Shown piece after piece: positions 12,301 through 21,901 of a stretch of DNA of 64,000 nt. The DNA is from Ampullaceana balthica. Taxonomy: Eukaryota > Mollusca > Gastropoda > Lymnaeidae. Location: assembly GCA_944989445.1 (NCBI GenBank), contig CALYLW010000038.1, forward strand, positions 1,537,313-1,601,312. Direction: 5' to 3'. How positions within the stretch are numbered: the stretch's first letter is position 1; each line of letters begins with the position of its first letter. The translations under genes and the position numbers were made by a program. The notes under the pieces are model-generated. The model saw nothing but the letters and a program-made list of their open reading frames with translations, made no database searches and was not told where the DNA came from.

Positions 12301-12719
12301 TTTTCTTCATACTCATCCATGCGTCCTCATTAAATTTTAACTTTGTTTTTCTTCATACTCATCCATGCGTCCTCATTAAATTTTAACTTTGTTTTTTTTC
12401 ATACTCATCCATGCGTCCTCATTAAATTTTCATGAAATATTCCAATAAGTAAATCAACTGCCTTGCTTTCAAACCTAATGCTTTTCCTATCACAGAAGGC
12501 AAGACTGGTGACGTGGAGAAAGGTCCAGGCTCTAAGAAAGCTGAGAACAGACCCCCCACCGATGAGATTATTCCGGTCTACCGCAGGGACTGTCACGAGG
12601 AGGTCTACTGCGGGAGCCACACGTACCCGGGGCAAGGAGTGTACCTACTCAAATTCGACAATTCCTACTCTCTGTGGCGGTCCAAAACACTGTACTACAG
12701 AGTCTACTATTCCAGATAA
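237..12719 (+). CDS. ACBD3: ACBD3/GCP60-like Golgi scaffold protein, 3' part of gene
   Basis: Gene-level entry, 5' partial; upstream acyl-CoA-binding exons lie left of the window. Coding exons: 237-350, 4471-4558, 6459-6669, then either 7460-7590 or 10265-10380, then 11326-11506 and 12496-12719. All have GT-AG borders and compatible phases, giving 315 or 310 C-terminal residues. Order of regions: Lys/Glu-rich charged helix, Gln-rich region ([22 protein letters not shown]), low-complexity linker, GOLD domain with [24 protein letters not shown], an acidic loop ([12 protein letters not shown]) and the ending YYRVYYSR. Known for the family: ACBD3 sits on the cytosolic face of the Golgi, binds giantin through GOLD and recruits PI4KB through the Q region. 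Identification is from close match to the family as I know it; no search was run. Confidence 0.93.
385..558 (+). repeat. 23-bp minisatellite, ~7 copies
   Basis: Unit GGTCATAGGTCTCATGCACG plus GGA, nearly identical copies, in ACBD3 intron 1. It is interrupted by the MITE at 559-732 and resumes at 733-777. Confidence 0.9.
559..732 (+). mobile_element. hAT-type MITE, copy 1 (174 bp)
   Basis: The ends CAATGTTCCCTCTAAG and CTTAAAGGGAACATTG form terminal inverted repeats. The flanking 8-bp target duplication GTCATAGG is perfect (551-558 and 733-740). No coding capacity. Related copies lie at 1053-1226 and 54894-55086. The superfamily is inferred from the 8-bp duplication. Confidence 0.85.
775..1030 (+). 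repeat. 25-bp minisatellite, ~10 copies
   Basis: Unit GGTCATATGTCTTATATGCA plus TGGGA. It looks derived from the neighbouring 23-bp unit by a 2-bp insertion and substitutions. Confidence 0.9.
1053..1226 (+). mobile_element. hAT-type MITE, copy 2 (174 bp)
   Basis: Same length and ends as copy 1, flanked by GTCATAGG on the left and TTCATAGG on the right, i.e. inserted at the same place in the same repeat unit. Probably a tandem-duplicated, diverged copy rather than an independent insertion. Confidence 0.8.
1957..2170 (+). repeat. 40-bp minisatellite, ~5 copies
   Basis: Unit contains GATGTCTGGGTTGATGTGTC followed by AACTTTAGAGCCATTGACTT. In ACBD3 intron 1. Confidence 0.85.
2747..4460 (+). repeat. 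30-bp minisatellite, ~57 copies, with higher-order structure
   Basis: Unit CCAACTTATGTTCCATACTT plus TGCATTGCTA, with recurring variants (ACTAATG, GGCATTGACA, TGCATTGCCA). From about 3510 the TGA-creating variant recurs every 210 bp (seven units). The stop-free unit yields 10-residue peptide repeats (e.g. [10 protein letters not shown]) in several frames; this is intron 1 of ACBD3, not a gene. Confidence 0.95.
4471..4558 (+). CDS. ACBD3: ACBD3 exon: start of Q-rich region
   Basis: The acceptor CGTCCTTCCAG ends at 4470 and the donor is GTGAGA at 4559. The leading G completes the Glu codon from the previous exon. It reads [15 protein letters not shown] followed by [14 protein letters not shown], matching the ACBD3 Q-domain start, and ends in phase 0. 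The exon sits immediately after a 1.7-kb array of 30-bp repeats; the last, altered repeat unit supplies the pyrimidine tract. Confidence 0.9.
4706..5410 (+). repeat. 40-bp minisatellite, ~17 copies
   Basis: Unit TAATTTGGATCAGTCATGTT plus TACATTGAGAAATTGAATGT, very uniform. In ACBD3 intron 2. Confidence 0.95.
5575..6305 (+). repeat. 30-bp minisatellite, ~24 copies
   Basis: Unit GGTCACTAGGGTTTTGTCTG plus GTATTGATTA, with variant last bases. In ACBD3 intron 2. It gives a spurious 151-codon frame. Confidence 0.95.
6459..6669 (+). CDS. ACBD3: ACBD3 exon: Q-rich region and linker
   Basis: The acceptor GTCCACAG ends at 6458 and the donor is GTAAGA at 6670. It encodes [19 protein letters not shown] and further Gln-rich sequence, then a Ser/Thr/Pro/Gly-rich linker with acidic patches ending GDDEE plus one leftover base. 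In vertebrate ACBD3 the Q region is the PI4KB-binding helical hairpin. The phase-1 end is what both alternative GOLD exons require. Confidence 0.9.
7460..7590 (+). CDS. ACBD3: ACBD3 alternative GOLD exon A
   Basis: The acceptor ATTCTCCCAG ends at 7459 and the donor is GTGAGA at 7591. Length is 131 nt, phase 1 to 0. It encodes [13 protein letters not shown], then [20 protein letters not shown] and [11 protein letters not shown]. It is a diverged duplicate of the exon at 10265-10380, sharing W-T-R-K-D, K-E-F-K and I-G-S. The GSGETVTV segment of the other copy is replaced by GSLATAT. The intact frame, good splice sites and many conserved residues argue for function rather than a relic, but no transcript evidence is available. 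Confidence 0.75.
7663..7989 (+). repeat. 53-bp repeat, ~6 copies, split by a transposon
   Basis: Unit contains TAGCTTTAATTGGTCAACAA and TCTATTTGTTATTCAATAAC. The array stops at 7989 and the interrupted unit resumes at 8923 (TTAATTGGCCAACAAG) after the element at 7990-8922. Confidence 0.85.
7990..8922 (+). mobile_element. piggyBac-like non-autonomous element (933 bp)
   Basis: Perfect 15-bp terminal inverted repeats (CTCTTTTTCTCCGGA) are flanked by TTAA on both sides (7986-7989, 8923-8926), the target duplication typical of piggyBac. Inside, from about 8310, a short frame [20 protein letters not shown] resembles the acidic N-terminus of piggyBac transposases but stops early; no transposase domain remains. 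It sits between the two alternative GOLD exons. Confidence 0.8.
10044..10118 (+). promoter_or_regulatory. Intronic inverted repeat upstream of exon B
   Basis: GGTGGAACAAGATG (10056-10069) can pair with CGTCTTGTTCCACC (10101-10114, one G-U), extended by AGTC/GACT past a 3-nt bulge. The GGTGG at 10056-10060 can instead pair with CCACC at 10044-10048, so two structures compete. A splicing role is inferred only from position, about 145 nt before the exon B acceptor. Confidence 0.4.
10265..10380 (+). CDS. ACBD3: ACBD3 alternative GOLD exon B (canonical-like)
   Basis: The donor is GTGAGT at 10381. The acceptor is GTAG at 10261-10264, the first AG after an AG-free stretch of more than 120 nt. AGs at 10278-10279 and 10281-10282 are also in frame and could give products 5 or 6 residues shorter. 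It encodes [20 protein letters not shown], then [19 protein letters not shown], closer than exon A to vertebrate ACBD3. Length is 116 nt, phase 1 to 0. An inverted repeat at 10049-10118 lies upstream. Confidence 0.85.
11146..11365 (+). repeat. ~55-bp tandem repeat containing an exon start, 4 copies
   Basis: AATCCAT anchors at 11146, 11201, 11258 and 11312. Copies 2 and 3 retain a splice-acceptor-like motif (TTTAG or TTAAG) and a degenerate exon start reading [14 protein letters not shown] or [14 protein letters not shown]. Copy 4 is the real acceptor and exon start ([10 protein letters not shown]). Confidence 0.8.
11326..11506 (+). CDS. ACBD3: ACBD3 exon: central GOLD domain
   Basis: The acceptor CATTGTTTAG ends at 11325 and the donor is GTAGGG at 11507. 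It begins [16 protein letters not shown] in phase 0 and continues [28 protein letters not shown] and an acidic run. This is the core beta-sandwich of the GOLD domain with its acidic insertion. The exon start is the last and only intact copy of a ~55-bp tandem repeat; the upstream copies are degenerate. Confidence 0.93.
11784..12432 (+). repeat. 46-bp minisatellite, ~14 copies
   Basis: Unit contains TTTTAACTTTGTTTTTCTTC and ATACTCATCCATGCGTCCTC. It lies in the last ACBD3 intron. Confidence 0.95.
12496..12719 (+). CDS. ACBD3: ACBD3 terminal exon: end of GOLD domain
   Basis: The acceptor CCTATCACAG ends at 12495 and the stop TAA is at 12717-12719. It encodes a Lys/Gly-rich linker, then [39 protein letters not shown] and YYRVYYSR, the very conserved end of the ACBD3 GOLD domain. 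The preceding intron ends in a 46-bp tandem array that stops about 60 bp before the acceptor. Confidence 0.95.
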
Positions 12720-12936
12720 GTGTGAGACATGCCGACTGTGAACAAGGGGGGGCACTCTCATGTGATAAACGGACGGCGTGCGTGGGATTAATCTCTAGGT
12801 GTGTGATTGGAGAACAGAAGAGACAGTTGTGTTCGGAGCATCCCCTCACATCTCTCCCATCTTGTCCATATTATTTGATATCTGTACTATATTATGATTA
12901 TTATTATTATATGAACTTAGCAGAAACCAATATTCC

Positions 12937-12942
12937 AATAAA
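12937..12942 (+). terminator. Candidate ACBD3 polyadenylation signal (proximal)
   Basis: AATAAA about 220 bp after the stop codon in AT-rich sequence, followed by GT-rich sequence at 13040-13110. It is the nearest canonical hexamer to the stop. A second candidate lies at 14412-14417. Confidence 0.5.
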
Positions 12943-15900
12943 AAACATAAGTCAAAAGTGATCTCCTTACGTTGACTTGATTTCAAGTAATGACCCAGTC
13001 TGTGGCTTACAAATTTTCATCAGGCAAATTATGAAAACAAAGGCTTTTGTTGTTATTGTGTGGGTTTTTTTAGTGTGTGTGTTTTTTAAAGGTTTTTTTT
13101 TCTTTTTTTTTCTGTTTTGTTCAAAAGTGTTGAGATTGAACTAATATCATGAAATACATTTCCTTTAAAGACAAGTTGTGGAGAAATGAACAAATGAGAA
13201 CTTGAATTATTTGTTCAGGTAATAAGATGATGGAAGGCTTGCCAAATGTGTTTTTTATCAGTTGTATGCTAGTAATGAAAAGATCGTCTGTTGACTTACT
13301 GACTTAACTGATTGTGTGTTTGCATATATATAAAAAAATGATCTTAGAATAAGAACAATTTGAGGAACTGTATTATTTCCCCTGTAAGCCCACATTGTGT
13401 CCCTTGGCTCAAGTGATTCTCTGTCCTGCTCATCAAGAAAATGTTCCATATTTTCTACAGTTATTTATAAACCTTAAGAAAGATGCTCTGCAGATATTGT
13501 TGCCTACAAAGTTCTTATCTGACTTCAATTAGTCCCTTAACCTCGGTGTGTAGCCAGGTCCTAAGTGGATCATTTTGTGGTCAGAATCAAGAGTCATTTG
13601 GGATATGTTACAAAACAAATATTTATTTATTGTATATTGAATTTACTGTATTGTTTAATTTGTCCAATTGTTGTTCTTTTTTAAAGCCCTTGGGCTCGCT
13701 CATCTATTCAAAAATCTATTGCCTAAATCTGGGTTGAGTTGTCGAGCTGCCCTCTAATATGTTCACTGATGATGGGGCTAAAATCTGTGTACACGACACA
13801 CGCAAAAACTCATACCCGACCGAGTGTTGACTGTTTGGATCTTATGGAACATATCATCATTTGACACTTTATGGACTAGAACTCATGGTTCATTGGTATA
13901 AAGTCATGCTTGTCAAACATTATTTCATCTCATAGTTACAACTCTGTACGCATCTTATGTTGTTGTGTTCTGAAACTTGATGACTCACAAAATATCTTTT
14001 TTTTTCCCCCCATCAACTGATGGCTGTGTTACACATAGGTGGCATCAAACAAGCCATCAAGTTGTTTTTTTTAAATTACATTTTGAATTATTCCATTGGG
14101 CTCTGATTTGGTTTGACACCATCCTTTGATTTGACCAGACTTTCATTTTGATGTGTTTTTTTTGTTGTTGTTCATCCCTGGATATAGTGATGCTTTAAAA
14201 ATGAAATATCTGACTTCACGTTCTTGTTATGAACTGCCAGTGTCCAGCGTACGTTTACTGTGTACTTGAGTGTTGTCAGTGACTGGGTGGTAGTGAGAGC
14301 ATTGTAACCTGGTTTCTGTGACTCGTTCTGACTGAGCCGTTGTGTTGTGTTCCCGGAGATATCTTTGCAATGCATAATGAAAGCAATCATTTGTTTGTGT
14401 AAAGCAATTCTAATAAAGTCAATACTAAATCACTGCCTTCAAAGGTGTTGGAATATGACAGGGAGTAAGCAACTGATTTAACAGTTGAAAGTAAACATAC
14501 ACAGTTATGATATAGAGCCTCAGCATATTTTTAACTTCCAAAGCATTCATGAAATAGAATATAGCCTGACTATGACATAAAATAGACTATATTCTCACTA
14601 CGACATAAAATAGACTATTTCTCACTACGACATAAAATAGACTTCTCTTATTATGGTATAAAGTAGAATAACATTTAGGGCCATACAATTGCATCTTACA
14701 TTCAGGAGGTACAATTTTTAATAGTCTGCTAGAGTAAATGAAAAAATAAATTTATGATCTTAAAAATGCTTTTTGTATCCCTAAATAAAATTGACCAGCC
14801 TAGCTTGAGGCTGGGTCATCAAACAATAATAGGCTCCTGGGAAAAGTAATGACTTCGGGAATCCCATGTGAGCCCATTTTAAAAGAAGGCTCCTTACCGA
14901 GGTGTTAGTTATTAATTTTTTAAATATTTTTTATGATCAAATCTGGAAACCTACATAGGTTTTGATAAATAGTTTTTTGTTAAAATTTTATCATATTAAT
15001 ACTGATGTGAACTGGTGGCACAGGATCATCTGTTGTTTGCATGCATCTTAGGGACTTGCAGTGCTAACACCGAGAGGTGCTGTAGGTAGATCAGGTGCGA
15101 GCTTCAAGGTGTGGATGCATCAATCCCCTGTCTGTCTTGTTCAAATAGATAAGGTGTCACCTATGTCAGTGTCGATAAGTAGAAGCAGAGTTGATGCTGT
15201 GTAGAGCAATACCATCATTAGTAGTTCCAAACTCACTTTCACTTTAACCTTTCTGAGGCTTCAGATAAAAAGCCAGGAGTGGAAAAAATGACCTATGAGA
15301 GTGAAAATAGAATCTGACATTGGGTAGTGTATGAGCCCACTCTGTAGTGTCACATCAGACACATCAGCTTGTTTGGAGAGATCCCACAAAGGGCAGAGCT
15401 CAGACAAGAAACCAGATCACGTCAGCAAGTAACAAATAATTGACTCTTTGGGACATGGTTTGCATCAATCCTCACTGAATTACCCATCACCTCAGGATCA
15501 TTTTCTCTTACATGTCATCAGTTTTGGACCCCCAGGCATCATCCACTTCGGATTCCTGTCATTAATCAATCACATGAGGACCGACCCCTGATGAGGTTGT
15601 GATGGGTAACTTGTCTGAATGTCAGTTTAGAGCCATGTTTATTTGATGCAGCTTCACCTCTGAAACTGTCGTGTAGGAGGCTGTGGGGATGGGTGTAGTA
15701 TTTGATGCCATTAGAATGTTCAGCATGGTACTTCTTTAGTTAAATATTTTGCCCAAGGCAGTTTTTGTAATGCTAACTATAAAGTCGATAGACGTTCATA
15801 TGTAATTGTTCCCTGCTAATTTCTGTGTCCATGTGTATGTGATTCTTAATACTGATTAAAACAAATGTTCATGACAAATAAATAAAAATGTTCATGACAA

Positions 15901-17050
15901 ATAAATAAAAATGTTCTCTATGAAATCCATGTTCCATTTTTATGTCTAGCTCAGCAATTATTGCCACCCCAGCTAATCAGTCATGTCGACTTATCTTGAC
16001 TACTGTTGTGCTACGCTGATTCAGTCACACTAACCTGGCTTATCTGTCATGCCAATTTATCTGTCACGCCACACTAAGTTGTCCCTCTTGCCACAGAAAA
16101 ACAATGTGATGAAAAGTTCTGGTATTTCGTTTAAGCCATTAAAATCACTTAACCATGTTTTTCGCAATGGTTTTTAATGCCATCTTTTCACCTGCAGTAC
16201 TTAATTTCACATCATACCATGACAGATAATTGACATGTGTTAGATCAAATTCTTGCTTCTATTTATGGATCATTTGTTTGATACCCATTTTATGACAGAT
16301 AATTGACATTTTTGTTAGATCAAATTCTTTGCTTCTATTTAAATTTATGATACACATTTTTGTTAATGTTCATTAATCGTGATTTTAATTCCTAAAAGTT
16401 GGACGGAAGAAATTTTTCTCTGAGAAAATAAGACATTTTTAATGTACATGTATATGTGGATTTTTTTTTGTAAGGAATAAAAATGATTTTTTATTTTATC
16501 TGGAATTTTATTTAGTTTTAATGCTTGCAGGATTAGACACTTAATATACACAGTCCTAAAATTTGTACCGTCTTTTGTATACAGGGGGTTCTCATATTTG
16601 CACTGGGACAAAATTCTAATAAAGGATCAGCTAGTTTTAATCCAGCTTGGAAGTGTGAAGAAAGAAATCAAACGTCTTTAGAAGGTATGGGGACAAGTGA
16701 GTGACTTGGGTATAAAGTCAAAATCAACATTCTCATAGAGGCATTTAGCAAAAGTAGAAATTTATCATCAATATCTCTTTAATAAGTTTACATTATTATT
16801 AAAAATCTTGCTCTAAGGGTTCATATGAATGAGGTCAGTAGCAGAAAAAGGTTGATAATATGGACAAAAACGTCTTGGACAGCACAAATAGTTAAAGACA
16901 CATTTTGATATTCTTATGGTTATAGTGTTGTGGTTCAGCACAGTGCTGTCATTTGATGGTTCAGTACATGCTGTTAAATAAACCTTTCAAATGACTGAGA
17001 ATTTTTGTTTAAATCTTCGAAGTCTCAGAGCTGACCATCATTTACTGTGG
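12943..17050. other. No gene recognised; ACBD3 trailer and intergenic DNA
   Basis: AT-rich single-copy-looking sequence with short local duplications: a 20-bp CTACGACATAAAATAGACT-type repeat at 14570-14645, and a ~90-bp duplication at 16220-16345 around ATGACAGATAATTGACAT. A short hairpin is at 14793-14817. No open frame here resembles a known protein. Confidence 0.6.
14412..14417 (+). terminator. Candidate distal polyadenylation signal
   Basis: AATAAA in the trailer of ACBD3. If used, the 3' UTR would be about 1.7 kb. There is no independent support. Confidence 0.3.
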
Positions 17051-17064
17051 CTAATATGGAATTT

Positions 17065-17335
17065 GGGGGCACGGTGGTCGAGTGGCAGCGCGCTCGACTA
17101 GCGTTCCGATGGTGACGGGTTCGAATCCATGCAAAGGCATGGATTTGTTCCCGGTGCCTAGGGCGTCCCTGAGTCCACCCAGCTCCTAGTGGGTACCCGA
17201 CATCAGTTGGGGTAGTAAAGGCGGCTGGGCATTGTGCTAGCCACACAATCCCCTCGTATGCCGTGGCTATTGAAACTTGTGAACGCTGTTTCACTTGCCC
17301 CATAGGCCATTCATGGTCTGAGAGGGAACTTACTA
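17065..17335 (+). mobile_element. tRNA-derived SINE (271 bp)
   Basis: A box-like TGGTCGAGTGGCAGCGCGCT and B box GGTTCGAATCC are followed by a conserved-looking body (GTCCACCCAGCTCCTAGTGG). A perfect 14-bp target duplication CTAATATGGAATTT flanks it (17051-17064 and 17336-17349). The body resembles central domains shared by widespread animal SINEs; this is from memory. A related copy is at 61013-61200. Confidence 0.85.
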
Positions 17336-17739
17336 CTAATATGGAATTTATTGATATTTTTTCTTTTAATTCTGACTTTTTGCAGACCCAGTCTGAAAAT
17401 TTTCTTGTCTAATTTTTCTTGGAATTGCAAACATATTTATTCTTAAATTTGTGTACATCAATGTTATTATTGAAAAAAGTGTCAATGTTGAGAAATAAAA
17501 CACATCTATTTACCCAGTTGTCGTAAAACTGTTGTGTCTCTGTCAGGTATAATTATAAACTTTATTGAATTATTTTTAGAAAAGATGTTTTTAAAAATTC
17601 TGATAATACCATACATAAACCTTATGTAAAGATGTTTTAAAACAATATTTTAAAAACGGAATATTTTTAATATTTTTTATCATATAAACAGTGTTTTTCT
17701 TTATGTGTTTACAAAATTTTGGTTTCATTTTATAATTTT

Positions 17740-17885
17740 TTTCTTGTATTGTTTGCTACATAATTGTTTCTTGTATTGTTTTATAATTGTTTCTTGTATT
17801 GTTTGTTTTGCACTTGTTTCTATTATTTGTTTTATAATTGTTTCTTGTATTGTTTGTTTTATAATTGTTTCTTCTATTTTGTTTC
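17740..17885 (+). repeat. Imperfect ~25-bp T-rich repeat
   Basis: Repeats of ATAATTGTTTCTTGTATTGT with variations, about 5-6 copies. The flanking 17350-17740 and 17890-18677 are AT-rich; they hold a short AAATTGTGGAACAAATTTTA repeat near 18190-18260 and nothing else recognised. Confidence 0.7.
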
Positions 17886-18677
17886 TTATATTTAGACAAA
17901 GCTCTTATTTTTTCAAAGTATTTTTTTAAATTGTAATTTAGCCAGGGATCATGATTCTTCAAAATAAGTTTGAGAGCTATTGGTGTGATAGAAACTTACA
18001 CATAAAAATTCTACCAGTACTTTTAAGACAGTTGATGAACCATTAAAAAACAACGTGTTAACATGGAACTCTATCAGCAAGTATAAGAAAATTTGTAGAA
18101 TAGCATATTTTAATTTTCTTCATCTCTTTGTATGATAATAATACAATATATAATTTAAAAAACGAAAGTGTGGCACAAATATTAAACCAAAATTGTGGAA
18201 CACATATTAAAACAAAATTGTGGAACAAATTTTAAACCAAAATTGTGGAACAAATTTTTAAAAATCAAATCAATCAACAAATGTTTCCAATCAATGAAAA
18301 ATTGCAGCCAAACATTTCAACAATCTTTTAAAAACATTAAACAAAATAGTCTTGTCAAATGACAATTTGTCCTCCAATCAAAAACAATGAGATAATGCTG
18401 ACAACAGCCAATCAAAGACAATCACACAATCTAATGTGGCATGCAGTTAAAGTAGGATTTCTTCTTGCAGTACACACTAAGCCTTTCAGGGTACAAGTTT
18501 CGAAACACTACTGAAGATATGACACATTAATTTCAATAGGAATGAATTTTCCCTCACAAAGCTGTTGTGGTGAAAGAATTTATACAAATAATTAAAGTAA
18601 TCATTACATTGCATTACCTGGGGGGAAAATCATTTTACTTTGCAAATAAATGCTTATTAGCAATATAAATGCCTTTA

Positions 18678-19075
18678 CTAAAAATGATACAACACACCAG
18701 TGAAACTCTGGTGACACACCATTGTGTCAGGATGCACAGGTTGAAAACTGCTGCACTAAAAATGATACAACACACCAGTGAAACTCTGGTGACACACCAT
18801 TGTGTCATGATGCACAGGTTGAAAACTGCTGCACTAAAAATGATACAACACACCAGTGAAACTCTGGTGACACACCATTGTGTCATGATGCACAGGTTGA
18901 AAACTGCTGCATTAAAAATGATACAACACACCAGTGAACCTCTGGTGACACACCATTGAGTCAGGATGCACAGGTTGAAAACTGCTGCACTAAAAATGAT
19001 ACAACACACCAGTGAAACTCTGGTGACACACCATTGTGTCAGGATGCACAGGTTGAAAACTGCTGCACTAAAAAT
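18678..19075 (-). repeat. 78-bp tandem repeat, 5 copies
   Basis: On the minus strand each unit contains GCAGTTTTCAACCTGTGCAT and GTGTGTCACCAGAGTTTCAC, reminiscent of hAT transposon ends. Copies are about 97% alike. It gives spurious open frames on both strands. Confidence 0.9.
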
Positions 19076-19079
19076 GGGT

Positions 19080-20565
19080 GTAGTTACCAAGAACTTACCG
19101 GCCTTCAGACCTTGAACATTGCAAGTGGCAGGTAAGCTTACACAGTATGTTGAGCCAGTACCTTTTACTGGGGTTTAAATTTCAAATATTTTATATACAC
19201 TGGCAGATAGAATATAACAAATTGATCATTGGGGGACATCAGATGTGCCTAATGAATTCTGTCCATTGGTCAATGAATGCAAATTTTGATGCAAACTGTC
19301 AAGCTACTAAGTAAAATTTTGGTCCTCACAAGGGCTCTTTTAGATGGTGGAGGGCCTGAAATCAGGGTAAATAACAACAATAAAAAACGGGTGTTATGGC
19401 AACCAGGGCCCTCCCTCTACCTTAAATGTTTTCAAACAATAAGATTTGGCAACCCTGTGGTACGCCTTTGAGCCCCCATAACTTCCCAACCACCAGGATT
19501 GTGACCCAGGTTTATCCAAAGTACAGAGTAGTACTGACTGTCATCATTTTGGAGGAGGAGAGACAGAAATGGAGTGCTCCAAAGGCTCCAGTCTTCCAAA
19601 ACTCATTAATGTAACACATTTTTGCACAAGCTCTTTAACATTGGTGTGTTTATTTTAAAGAAGAGAAAAAATTTAACTTACAAATAAATGTAGTTCCAAT
19701 GAATTACGTGGACTTAGACTTAGAGGAATTGAATAGGAAGAAAACTATAGTACTTATTTATTTTTTTTTAAAGTGTTTAATCTTCCAAAAGAGTTTAATA
19801 TTTTAATGAATGATTGCCAATAGGTAGGACATGCTTTTTCTATTATTCAGAGAAGAACATCATTTTAGACCATGATTAGATTAACAGAAAAGTAGATTAA
19901 ATGTTTAAAGAAAAAACAAATGTTTTTATTTGGATAATGTTAAAGGAAATATTTACACAATAAATGTACACAACAGAATCTTTGTTTTCATACAAATAAT
20001 ATCATCATGAGGTGTTAAGCCTAAATAGTGATTAGGCAAAATGAATTTAAAAATCTGCACATACATGTTAACAAACTATAGATTATAATCAAGTGTGGTC
20101 TGTCTATATTTAGAACTATAGTGTAAAGACAGCTGTAGACTGTAGACACAATAGTTTTAAATATTTCCATCCACTAATTAATCGAGCCTCGCACTAGCAA
20201 ATTTCTTATTGGTTCCCGTTTGTAAGTCGATTTCAAGCATTTCAAAAAAAAATGTTAATCCGTGAAAGGTATCATTTTCTGTCCTTTATTTAAATGTCAA
20301 TTTAGTTGCTAATATGAGGGCATTTATTTCCCTCTTTATCCCAAACCACAAAATGAAACCTGAAAGAAATAGCCTGAATAACTGTGGAGAATTTTTATAT
20401 AAAAGGGGGAAAATGTGTATATCAAATAGGGGAAGATTGACAAGTTTGTTTATGAACAGTGGCTTAGATATAAAATTTTAAAAACTGCATTTTAATTTAC
20501 TTGGGACGTGGACTAGGGATGATTTAACACAAGTATTTACACTTAACACCTGGGGAACTTAATAA
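19080..20565. other. Intergenic, no gene recognised
   Basis: AT-rich sequence between the two convergent genes. Several AATAAA hexamers on the minus strand (e.g. near 20284) could serve as distal polyadenylation signals for mannosidase II. No coding signal. Confidence 0.5.
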
Positions 20566-20569
20566 TTTA

Positions 20570-21275
20570 TGACGGTGGAAAACTTATTGATTTATGACAG
20601 ATGGGGAGCTTACTAATTTATGACAAATGGGGAGTTTATTGATTTATGACAGGTGGGGAGCTAATTAATTTAGGACAGGTGGGGAGCTCATTAATTTATG
20701 ACAGGTGGGGAGCTTATTAATTTATGACAGGTGGGGAGCTTATTAATTTATGACAGGTGGGGAGTTAATTAATTTATGACAGGTGGGGAGCTCATTAATT
20801 TATGACAGGTGGGGAGCTTATTAATTTATGACAGGTGGGGAGCTTATTAATTTACGACAGGTGGGGAGCTCATTAATTTATGACAGGTTGGGAGCTTATT
20901 AATTTATGACAGGTGGGGAGCTTATTAATTTATGACAGGTGGGGAGTTTATTGATTTATGATAGGTGGGGAGCTAATTAATTTAGGACAGGTGGGGAGCT
21001 AATTAATTTAGGACAGGTGGGGAGCTCATTAATTTAGGACAGGTGGGGAGCTAATTAATTTAGGACAGGTGGGGAGCTAATTAATTTAGGACAGGTGGGG
21101 AGCTCATTAATTTATGACAGATGGGGAGCTCATTAATTTATGACAGGTGGGGAGCTTATTAATTTACGACAGGTGGGTAAATTATTGATTTATAACAGGT
21201 GGGTAGCTAATTAATTTATGACAGGAGGGTAGCTAATTAATTTATGACAGGTGGGGAGCTTATTAATTTATAACG
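20570..21275 (+). repeat. 26-bp minisatellite, ~27 copies
   Basis: Unit AATTTATGACAGGTGGGGAG plus CTTATT, with frequent CTAATT/CTCATT and GGACAGG variants. It lies 3' of the mannosidase II gene. Confidence 0.95.
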
Positions 21276-21901
21276 AAGGGAATGTGAGAGTTTTTACCAT
21301 GTTAGTCACAAAAATTATGAAAAAAGACACAGCACAAAACAATCATGCTAAAACCCAAACAAATGCTTGCTTCTGAACACATACTCTAGTGCTTACTTAA
21401 CGATGGCATACAATCGTGGTTGATCAGAATCGAATATACCATACTTGTAATCATTCACAATCATGTGTGCTTGTTTTCTATCACATTCACCAGAGCTATT
21501 TGTCTACACAAGCGGTTGTAGTTTCATGAGGATCATTTCCATCATTTCAACTAGAAGATTCCAGTTGCTGGTACAGGAAATGGGGCGCAGGAGCCCCGTC
21601 TCGACCTTGGCTAAGTGCTACCATCGTTCCGATACCTAAAAGGGGGAAATGGCATGATCTCTCAAACGGCAACCGTCGGATTAATCAAAGAGTAAATCTC
21701 AACCTTTCCGGAATATGTATGTCAGTTGCTGATACACGTACATCTGGTTTGTTCTTAAAGTACACATCAGCAGAGTTGAGTCTTACAAGACCAAATACAA
21801 CCACGAGGACCCTCATGAAGAACTGAGGTCTTCCAGATAGATGGTGGTTAATGCAAATATCCGGAATCACTGATGTAAAAAAAAATCTACACAAGTGTGA
21901 T
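21276..21901 (-). other. Mannosidase II trailer region
   Basis: Sequence directly 3' of the mannosidase II stop; probably 3' UTR for at least part of its length. No canonical AATAAA found on the minus strand before the 26-bp array, so the transcript end is undefined. Confidence 0.4.

Noticed and set aside
17065..17140. Possible tRNA gene
   Set aside because: Pol III boxes are present but the sequence continues as a 271-bp SINE with target duplication; the cloverleaf is not intact.
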